Of a DNA stretch of 11,094 nucleotides, positions 5,862 through 11,094 are shown piece after piece (positions within the stretch are counted from its first letter, which is position 1; each line of letters starts with the position of its first letter). A program made the translations under genes and the position numbers. This DNA is from JBHGXV01 sp041920505 (GTDB taxonomy: Bacteria > Bacillota > Bacilli > Brevibacillales > Brevibacillaceae), in the NCBI GenBank assembly GCA_041920505.1, contig JBHGXV010000026.1, positions 1 through 11,094 of the forward strand, written 5' to 3'. The notes below the pieces were generated by a model, which saw nothing but the letters and a program-made list of their open reading frames with translations, was not told the origin of the DNA and ran no database searches.

Positions 5862-5904
5862 AAAAAAAGTGCCCGGGACAACGCAGAATCGCCTACCGGG
5901 ACAC
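5862..5904 (-). terminator. Rho-independent terminator of the Crp/Fnr gene
   Basis: On the minus strand, GTGTCCCGG (5904-5896) pairs with CCGGGCAC (5876-5869) with one bulged base and is followed by seven T residues (complement of A5862-5868). The stem begins inside the last codons of the regulator gene. About 95 bp of further sequence, with no clear promoter, separates it from the GTG start at 5768. Confidence 0.7.
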
Positions 5905-6648
5905 ATTATACTTATGCATGGAATGCCACTCACGTTGTTCGATCGGATCATCACAGACGTTACATAGGCTCTCCAATGCGGACAGGTTGTGAATGGTAAT
6001 CAGTCTGTTTTGAATGGAGATGATGCCTTCACCCTGCAGTTCTTGGAGTGCACGAGCTGCAGATTCACGACTCACTCCGATCATGTTCGCTAAGTGTTGT
6101 TGTGTAATTTTCCAGTTGATCAGGAACCCATCAGCTGTTTGGACGCCAAAATTCGAGTGCAAGTCCATCAAGAGGTTGGCCACGCGAATCCGGGCATCCA
6201 AAAAGGCCAAATACTCCAGCTTTCGATCAGCTTGCCGCAATCTCTCACTGACGACATAAAAGAGTCTACGCAATAGGATGGGGTACAGGTCAATGAGGCT
6301 TTCCAGATCCGGTTTTTTGATCTCCCAAAGAACCGAATCCTGAAGGGCAGCGACGGAAGCGAGACGGCGGTTGTCGTAGTGGATTACTTCGAGTTCCCCA
6401 ATCGTTTCACCGGGAAACTGGTGGCCGAAGATGATTTCTCTCCAATCGTCTTCCCTGTAGATTTTGAGGGCACCGGATTTGACAATAAACATCTCATTTC
6501 CTGGATCGCCTTCATAGAAGACGACTTGGTACTTGCGGAAGCGCCGTTCTCTGAATTTTGACAAAACAAAAGACACATCTGTAATTTCGATGTCGCGAAA
6601 GAAAGCGGTATCGAGTACGGAGTGGAACAAGTACAGTCCCCTTTCCAT
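5893..6648 (-). CDS. Crp/Fnr-family transcriptional regulator with C-terminal CxxC
   Basis: This 251-aa cytoplasmic regulator has an N-terminal cyclic-nucleotide-like beta-roll (about 15-125; FYEGDPGNEMFIVKSGALKI and FPGETIGELEVI), a dimerisation helix (130-165) and a Crp-type winged HTH whose recognition part is ITQQHLANMIGVSRESAAR (181-199). Such proteins bind palindromes of the TGTGA-N6-TCACA type. The cAMP-contact residues of true CRP are not evident, so the ligand is unclear. The C-terminal extension has C229-x2-C232, and D141 lies in the dimer helix. Bacillus Fnr binds an iron-sulfur cluster through C227, C230, C235 and D141; here the third cysteine is missing. GAGGGAGAG before ATG 6648 is the ribosome binding site. 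It is divergent from the surface-protein genes. Confidence 0.9.
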   Translation of the reverse strand: MERGLYLFHSVLDTAFFRDIEITDVSFVLSKFRERRFRKYQVVFYEGDPGNEMFIVKSGALKIYREDDWREIIFGHQFPGETIGELEVIHYDNRRLASVAALQDSVLWEIKKPDLESLIDLYPILLRRLFYVVSERLRQADRKLEYLAFLDARIRVANLLMDLHSNFGVQTADGFLINWKITQQHLANMIGVSRESAARALQELQGEGIISIQNRLITIHNLSALESLCNVCDDPIEQREWHSMHKYNVSR

Positions 6649-6664
6649 ATTTTCTCTCCCTCTT

Positions 6665-6693
6665 ATTTTAGGGAATAGCTGTCATTGAAACAA
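6665..6693 (-). promoter_or_regulatory. Putative promoter of the Crp/Fnr gene
   Basis: On the minus strand, TTGTTT (6693-6688), a 17-bp spacer and TAAAAT (6670-6665) resemble a sigma-A promoter. It is placed so that transcription would begin only a few bases before the ribosome binding site of the regulator. The rest of the divergent gap to 6830 shows no equally clear promoter for the plus-strand gene. Confidence 0.5.
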
Positions 6694-6830
6694 GATTCCG
6701 GGCAATGTTTTTGTTGGGAGATAGATCGCGCCCTTGATAAAAAACCGGAATATCATTGATGACCTGGGGGGCTGGATGTTTTACTAATCGTACCTTGACA
6801 ACTTCATAAATGATAAGGGGGGTGTACGTG

Positions 6831-7733
6831 GTGAAGAGGAGTATGTTGGTTGTACTCGCACTTACTGCTGCGCTTGTTGTGCCTCCGGCTGTATTTGCAG
6901 AGGATACAACGACGGTGACGGCACCAACCAGCGAAGTACAGTCCGACACACAGACCAACGACCAGCCGGTCAGGGTGACGGTACAGGGGAAAGAAGTCGT
7001 TTTTCCGGATGCCAAGCCGTACATCGATCCGGTTACTGGGCGCACCATGGTACCCGTGCGGTTCGTGAGCGAAGCGCTGGGTGCCAAGGTGGAGTGGGAT
7101 GTGGTAAACCGCACCGTGCGGATGATCGGCACATACGATTTCGCCCCGAACGCCAAGGTCGCCACGCGACAATACCTGGTTACGCTCAAAATCGGGGATA
7201 AAAAGGCGGAGGTCGATAACCGCGCCATCCACATTGAACAACCAGCCGTCATCCACGATTCGCGCACATACGTCCCGTTGCGGTTCGTCAGCGAATCCTT
7301 CGGCCAAAACGTGGAGTGGAAGGCGGATGAGAAGTTGGTGGTAATCACGAAACTGGACTATTGGGAGGACAGACGCTGGTATAAGCTCCTGCCTTACGAT
7401 CCTGTATCTACTCCACTGTTGGAACAGTTCGTCGCCAGCCTCAAAATCGAGGGGAACAAACTGACGGGGATCATGCCCAAGTTGCCAAAAGGTTACTATT
7501 TTACACTCAACTATGATGACAGGAGTGACGGCAAGGGAGGCAATCGAAACTACGATTTCCGCAACCTGGATTGGAAGTACAAACCGGGTGAAAAGTTCTC
7601 GGTCACATTTGTCGGGCAAGGTGGAAACCTTATAGGAACTTTCTATGCCACGGGTGGCAAGGGCATGGGGTCCGTCGTTGTAAAAGTGCCAAGCCTCGAT
7701 ACAACCTGGTACATGGAACGGGGTAAGAAATGA
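6831..7733 (+). CDS. Secreted stalk-domain protein (copper amine oxidase N-terminal-like repeats)
   Basis: This 300-aa exported protein has a signal peptide (VKRSMLVVLALTAALVVPPAVFA, cleavage near AED). Two copies of the copper-amine-oxidase-N/stalk repeat follow: GRTMVPVRFVSEALGAKVEW (about 73-92) and SRTYVPLRFVSESFGQNVEW (about 144-163). These repeats are not catalytic; in Bacillota they occur on wall or extracellular proteins. The C-terminal 120 residues (from WEDRRWYKLLPYDP) form a beta-rich domain I do not recognise. GTG 6831 is preferred because AAGGGGGGTG (6815-6824) precedes it; GTG 6828 is possible. Its stop overlaps the next ATG (ATGA), so the two genes are translationally coupled at the head of a surface-protein cluster. 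Confidence 0.85.
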   Translation: MKRSMLVVLALTAALVVPPAVFAEDTTTVTAPTSEVQSDTQTNDQPVRVTVQGKEVVFPDAKPYIDPVTGRTMVPVRFVSEALGAKVEWDVVNRTVRMIGTYDFAPNAKVATRQYLVTLKIGDKKAEVDNRAIHIEQPAVIHDSRTYVPLRFVSESFGQNVEWKADEKLVVITKLDYWEDRRWYKLLPYDPVSTPLLEQFVASLKIEGNKLTGIMPKLPKGYYFTLNYDDRSDGKGGNRNYDFRNLDWKYKPGEKFSVTFVGQGGNLIGTFYATGGKGMGSVVVKVPSLDTTWYMERGKK

Positions 7734-8770
7734 AACGGGCACTAAAGGCGCTTCTTGCTAGCGTGGTGTTGGCAACCGCAGCCCTTCCTGCCCAGCCTGT
7801 ACATGCGGCCATGCCAGACTATAACGGATACGGGTTCCCCTATGGAACAGACAACATCACTCTGAAGGGAGACTTAACCCCTTCTGGCTTGGATATTTCA
7901 GATGATACTCGTCCGTCAAAGGCACTTTGGCACACGTCCTTGTTTCAAAACATTATCGCCGGAGAAGCGCCCAAGAACAGTATGAATGGAGAGCAGTTTG
8001 ACCTCCAGTCAGATCCGAACAAAGGAGACCCACCATACCGATTTAGTGGCAAAGAGGGATACTACCTGGTTCCTCTCAATCAGTCGGTGGTACAAGACAT
8101 TGCCCAAAGAGCTAATGGCAACCCGGCGTATGTCTGGCAACAGGTTGGCAGTCAGGCATCACCAGCCATGGTGTACCAGGTGAATGGAACCACCTGGATC
8201 GACTTCGGCAGCATCGTCACCCTGAGCGGCGGGGGAAACCCCAACCGTGTACGTCCACCTGGGTACGATCAATCCACTTGGACAGACCAGGACGAACAAT
8301 TTCGCACCACCTGGGAAACCACGCTGTGGCCGAAGATCAACACCGTCACCTTTAACGGAACTGGCGTCATCTCCAACGATACCGTTACCAACAACGGCTA
8401 CGTGCTGACGGCAGGTAATCCCCTGACAGTCAATGTCACTGCCACCGCGTATGGAGCATACGGAACCGACGCCAACGCGAAAATCTACACGGATGGGAGT
8501 TTTTGTTCCGGCTGCTCCTCGTCGACGTCCGGCGGCAAAACGACCACGCTGTCCTACTCGTTTACCATCTCGTCGCAGTCCTTATTTGTTTACTTGAAGA
8601 ACCTTGACTTGGGACTACTAATTGGGAAAGGGGATAATCCTTATGAAAAGGATCAGGAAAGTAAGCGCAATTGGGATTCTTGTTGCGAGTCTATTGATCC
8701 AACCTTTGAGTGTACTGGGGGCCGTTCGCTTTACGGACACTGCCCGTCACTGGGCCCGCGCTACTATTGA
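7730..8770 (+). CDS. Secreted protein, probably C-terminally truncated
   Basis: This 346-aa exported protein has a signal peptide (MKRALKALLASVVLATAAL, ending PVHAAMP) and a Trp/Tyr/Gly-rich, beta-type mature part (WIDFGSIVTLSGGGN, WTDQDEQFRTTWETTLWPK, LTVNVTATAYGAYG). No family is recognised with confidence. Plausible protein sequence ends around SYSFTISSQ (about residue 284, base 8580). The following roughly 60 residues lie in the gap and then in a shadow frame of the next gene's signal peptide, with unusual Cys content. The gene therefore overlaps the SLH gene by 128 bp. A deletion or recombination near 8580 that removed the native end explains this best. It was probably a larger surface protein. 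Confidence 0.72.
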   Translation: MKRALKALLASVVLATAALPAQPVHAAMPDYNGYGFPYGTDNITLKGDLTPSGLDISDDTRPSKALWHTSLFQNIIAGEAPKNSMNGEQFDLQSDPNKGDPPYRFSGKEGYYLVPLNQSVVQDIAQRANGNPAYVWQQVGSQASPAMVYQVNGTTWIDFGSIVTLSGGGNPNRVRPPGYDQSTWTDQDEQFRTTWETTLWPKINTVTFNGTGVISNDTVTNNGYVLTAGNPLTVNVTATAYGAYGTDANAKIYTDGSFCSGCSSSTSGGKTTTLSYSFTISSQSLFVYLKNLDLGLLIGKGDNPYEKDQESKRNWDSCCESIDPTFECTGGRSLYGHCPSLGPRYY

Positions 8771-9650
8771 GTGGGCTGCTGAACGCGGCATGGCTTCAGG
8801 GTATCCAGACGGTACTTTCAAACCCAACAACAAAGTAACTGAAGCCGAGTTCCTCAAACTGTTCATATCCGCTTTCCACCCAGCCGAACTGGACAAAATG
8901 AAAGACGGCAAAAACTGGTCTGACAAGTATTACGATTTCGCCGTACTTAACAACTATCCAGTTTCTGGCGCTCAGGTGGAATACCGCCGCAACCTGCCCA
9001 TCACTCGCGTCCGTGTGGCTGAAATCGTTGCAGGTGCAGCCGGTGTAAACTACAGCGGGAACAATGCCATCCAGTACCTGCTTGGCAACAAGCTGGCAAA
9101 CGGTAAAACGGGAGCTACCATTGCTGGCTACCAAGGGGCAGACCCCTTGACACGTGCTGAGGCTGTACAATTCATCAAGAATGCAATGGAACACGGTCTG
9201 ACACAACTCAAAGCACGGCCAACCACACCAAGCCCAGTGTCTGAGCTTCCGGCACTGCCGCAAGCGCCGTCCGCTACTGGCAAGTACGCGTCTGTAGTCA
9301 ACTACATGAACAATGTACTGGCATCGGGGAACTACCCTGGGTACACTGTCTTCACCAAAGGAAATGACGTAGATATTTTGAAGGACGGAGACGTAGTAAT
9401 CATGTTCTCCTATGCCAGCAGACCAGGTTATAATAACCTCCTTAATCTTTATGACGCTGAAACGGACAGTTCTGTACAATTGACGTTGGAACTCCTTCGC
9501 GCTGTAGGCGTCAAAGTCAATAACAACTTTGCCTCTGTCATCAGAGATGTTGCACAAAGCGGCAAAGAAGTGAAAGGGACTTTTGGCGGCAAAACGCTAA
9601 CTGTAGGCCCCAACTATGCACCAGGCCAAGTAGACATTTACTTCAAGTAA
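8643..9650 (+). CDS. S-layer homology (SLH) domain surface protein
   Basis: This 335-aa exported protein is probably bound non-covalently to secondary wall polymer. After the signal peptide (MKRIRKVSAIGILVASLL, cleaved near VLGA) come three SLH-like segments. The first is clear (FTDTARHWARATIEWAAERG, GYPDGTFKPNNKVTEAEF). The second is divergent (NWSDKYYDFAVLNN, LPITRVRVAEIV). The third reads AIQYLLGNKLANG, then ADPLTRAEAVQFIKNAM. A Pro-rich linker around 194-216 leads to a C-terminal domain of about 120 residues (KYASVVNYMNNVLASG to PGQVDIYFK) that I do not recognise. GGAAAGGGG (8625-8633) precedes ATG 8643. The upstream gene runs 128 bp into it. It probably displays its C-terminal domain at the surface with the neighbouring secreted proteins. 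Confidence 0.88.
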   Translation: MKRIRKVSAIGILVASLLIQPLSVLGAVRFTDTARHWARATIEWAAERGMASGYPDGTFKPNNKVTEAEFLKLFISAFHPAELDKMKDGKNWSDKYYDFAVLNNYPVSGAQVEYRRNLPITRVRVAEIVAGAAGVNYSGNNAIQYLLGNKLANGKTGATIAGYQGADPLTRAEAVQFIKNAMEHGLTQLKARPTTPSPVSELPALPQAPSATGKYASVVNYMNNVLASGNYPGYTVFTKGNDVDILKDGDVVIMFSYASRPGYNNLLNLYDAETDSSVQLTLELLRAVGVKVNNNFASVIRDVAQSGKEVKGTFGGKTLTVGPNYAPGQVDIYFK

Positions 9651-9657
9651 ACTTTTT
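9637..9657 (+). terminator. Weak AT-rich stem-loop with T-run after the SLH gene
   Basis: TTTAC (9637-9641) pairs with GTAAA (9647-9651) around TTCAA and is followed by CTTTTT. The stem includes the stop codon. It is too AT-rich to be a strong terminator but could make read-through into the next gene partial. Confidence 0.3.
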
Positions 9658-9669
9658 AGCATACAGACT

Positions 9670-9685
9670 TGTGAAAAATTTCACG
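9670..9685. promoter_or_regulatory. Putative Crp/Fnr-type operator
   Basis: TGTGA-AAAATT-TCACG matches the Crp-type consensus TGTGA-N6-TCACA at nine of ten defined positions. It sits in the 54-bp gap, 7 bases before the ribosome binding site of the gene at 9705, a position that suits repression or roadblocking. The Crp/Fnr gene at 5893-6648 is an obvious candidate binder, though its specificity is unknown. Confidence 0.45.
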
Positions 9686-9704
9686 AACTATGGGAGGAGT
9701 TTAC

Positions 9705-10373
9705 GTGAAGAAGCTTTTGAATGTACTTGTGGCTGGGGCGCTTGCAGTTACACCGTTGATTGCCGCCCCAGTACCTTCTCACGCTGATGCTACGGATGAC
9801 ATTTTGGACATGGCTTTGATTTTGGCAAAATCAAAACAGGTTCAAGTAGATTTGCAAGGACGCGTGGACTTGTCTGGCATGTCAGATGAAGACGCTAAAG
9901 AGTTCCTGACTGAAACACTCAAACGACCAGAAAAAGTTTCTGTATGGGGGATGTACACAAAATCTGGTACAAACGGCACTTTTGAAATCAACCCAGAAAC
10001 ATTCAAAGAAACGTTGAAAGTTGCGTACGGTAACCCACAAGACGTGAAAGATAATGATCAAAAAGGAGATCAGTACCGGTTCCTTGGGTTCACGGAGTCC
10101 AGCACGCCGTATAACAACATGGACTTTCCCGAGGATGAAGCTGGCGAAAATGACATCACCAAACGTGATCACATTTACAGACCGTGGGAACACCCGGAGG
10201 ATGTAGATGTAAGTAGTAAAAACAAACCTGTCGCAGAAAATGGATGGCTGACAGTTACAAGGATGAACGTCTTAAGTGGCTTGCCACTCTGGTGGACAAG
10301 TATACTGGCAAAAAGTGGGTTGACCGCAGCCCTGTATTTACACCGCAGTGGTTGGATGACCACGCCATCATAG
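9705..10373 (+). CDS. Large secreted surface protein, N-terminal part before a frameshift
   Basis: The GTG start at 9705 follows GGGAGGAG (9692-9699). A signal peptide (VKKLLNVLVAGALAVTPLI, cleaved near SHADA) leads into an acidic, helical N-terminal region (DDILDMALILAKSKQ, LSGMSDEDAKEFLTETLK) and a Trp/Tyr-containing region (YRFLGFTESSTPYNNMDF, DHIYRPWEHPEDVDV). Up to about residue 178 (VAE) the sequence is protein-like. Beyond that the frame ends at 10373 in unrelated residues, while the -1 frame continues as a long plausible protein. One A missing from the run at 10237-10240 would join the two (VAE to KWMADSYKDERLKWL). This is either a sequencing error, a phase-variable or inactivating mutation, or less likely programmed frameshifting. 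The function is unknown; it is probably an extracellular structural protein. Confidence 0.75.
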   Translation: MKKLLNVLVAGALAVTPLIAAPVPSHADATDDILDMALILAKSKQVQVDLQGRVDLSGMSDEDAKEFLTETLKRPEKVSVWGMYTKSGTNGTFEINPETFKETLKVAYGNPQDVKDNDQKGDQYRFLGFTESSTPYNNMDFPEDEAGENDITKRDHIYRPWEHPEDVDVSSKNKPVAENGWLTVTRMNVLSGLPLWWTSILAKSGLTAALYLHRSGWMTTPS

Positions 10374-11094
10374 AACAGCCGCCAATGACGTTCAGCCCAG
10401 GTACAGCCACGTTGTACCACCACGGTTCAACGCATGATTGGTACGACTCTTATGAAATGCCGCCTACAATGGATATGTCCAAGTTCATCAAAAGTATGGA
10501 CAACATCAAGATTGAAGCGCGTTGGACTGAACCTGAAGGCTTGCAAGAGCCTGGTACTCCCATCATCTTGCGAGCGCAAGTGAAAGTGGAGCTTCCGCGC
10601 CTCAAAGACACGTGGCTGGACAACTTTTTCAAGTCTCTTGGCATTACGCTCCTTGAACCGGATGCCAATGAGAAGATCCCGGTGTGGGTGTATTTTGCAC
10701 ACGAAGACGGCAAAGTCATCAAGAAAGTTGCCACTACACTGGACAAGGAAGTTTCTACAACGATTTCTGTAGACTACACGATGCCGGAGAAGAAGGAAAC
10801 GTTGTACGTCTACGTGGAAGCGGACCCCACGGTGTATCCGGACTTCAAAGAATGGCGATATGATGACAACTTGGCCACTTTGACGCTGCAGCCGTATGGG
10901 GACAACCTGGAGATCGTGGACGCGAAACCGAATCCGGCAGAGCCGCAGTTCAAAGGAACGAAAGTGGATTTGTTAGCCGACGTCAAAGCCACGCTACCCA
11001 AAGCGAAGACAGTGGATGCGAAGGTGACGTTTAAGCAAGGCGGGGCTGTAGTAGGAAGCAAGGACATCACCATTTCAGATGGCGAAACGATAAA
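10238..11094 (+). CDS. Large secreted surface protein, downstream part after the frameshift (partial)
   Basis: This frame continues the protein that starts at 9705 and stays open for 285 codons to the window end, so the C-terminus is missing. There is no ribosome binding site near the first ATG (10244), so it is not a separate gene. It holds an aromatic segment (WLATLVDKYTGKKWVDRSP), then at least one immunoglobulin-like or CARDB-like beta-sandwich (RAQVKVELPRLKDTW to WRYDDNLATLTLQPYG), and the beginning of another (LEIVDAKPNPAEPQFKGTKVD, then LLADVKATLPKAK). The last 141 bases are the terminal inverted repeat, shared in frame with the fragment at 1-230. Assignment to the CARDB-like class is by pattern only. 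Confidence 0.7.
10954..11094. repeat. Right copy of 141-bp perfect terminal inverted repeat
   Basis: This is the exact reverse complement of 1-141. It encodes the start of a beta-sandwich repeat (GTKVDLLADVKATLPKAK, ending SDGETI) in the plus-strand surface gene. Identity starts sharply at A10954, while the residues before it differ from the left copy. Confidence 0.97.

Noticed and set aside
6804..7742. 312-codon open frame on the minus strand
   Set aside because: It is fully antisense to the stalk-domain gene, which has a signal peptide, ribosome binding site and recognised repeats; the antisense product is rich in His/Arg/Cys without any motif.
8796..9557. 253-codon open frame on the minus strand
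   Set aside because: It is antisense to the SLH protein and has no protein-like features.
10175..10746. Minus-strand open frames near the right end
   Set aside because: They are antisense to the continuing frame of the surface protein and arise around the frameshift.
1..11094. Circular contig with overlapping ends
   Set aside because: The end identity is inverted, not direct, so it does not indicate circular closure.

Overview
The window looks like chromosomal or plasmid DNA from a Gram-positive Bacillota, probably a Paenibacillaceae or Alicyclobacillaceae relative. The clues are strong AAGGAGG-type ribosome binding sites, GTG and TTG starts, an SLH-domain surface protein, a secreted protein with copper-amine-oxidase-N (stalk) repeats, and a Crp/Fnr regulator with a C-terminal CxxC. 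Taxonomy is inferred from gene content only.

The two ends are exact reverse complements over 141 bp (1-141 and 10954-11094). In both copies the repeat is coding and in the same frame, inside a surface-protein gene, but the sequence on the inner side differs. The right copy belongs to a gene starting at 9705. The left copy belongs to a start-less, minus-strand fragment. The repeat may be an internal domain shared by two paralogues in opposite orientation. It may also be an assembly-graph signature, because 141 is a common maximum k-mer length.

Positions 241-4932 carry a plus-strand replication-type module. It has seven phased 10-bp degenerate repeats, a 71-aa excisionase-like HTH protein, a promoter followed by a roughly 127-nt structured leader, a DUF927 helicase-like ATPase (1011-3236), an archaeo-eukaryotic (RepB-like) primase (3321-4523) and an unknown 127-aa protein. 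The ribosome binding sites of the first three proteins all lie in inverted repeats or alternative pairings, which suggests translational control of the whole module. No integrase, relaxase or transposase is present, so the type of element is open. A perfect 12-bp stem at 4961-4994 separates this module from a convergent minus-strand operon.

Positions 4991-5768 hold three tightly coupled small minus-strand genes. The first belongs to a small family typical of plasmids and integrative elements. A terminator at 5862-5904 divides them from a Crp/Fnr-family regulator (5893-6648, minus).

Positions 6831-11094 form a plus-strand surface-protein cluster: a stalk-domain protein, a secreted protein whose C-terminus appears truncated and overlaps the next gene by 128 bp, an SLH-anchored protein, and a large secreted beta-rich protein interrupted by a one-base frameshift and running off the end. 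A near-consensus Crp-type palindrome lies just before the last gene. This is a plausible but unproven link to the divergent regulator gene.
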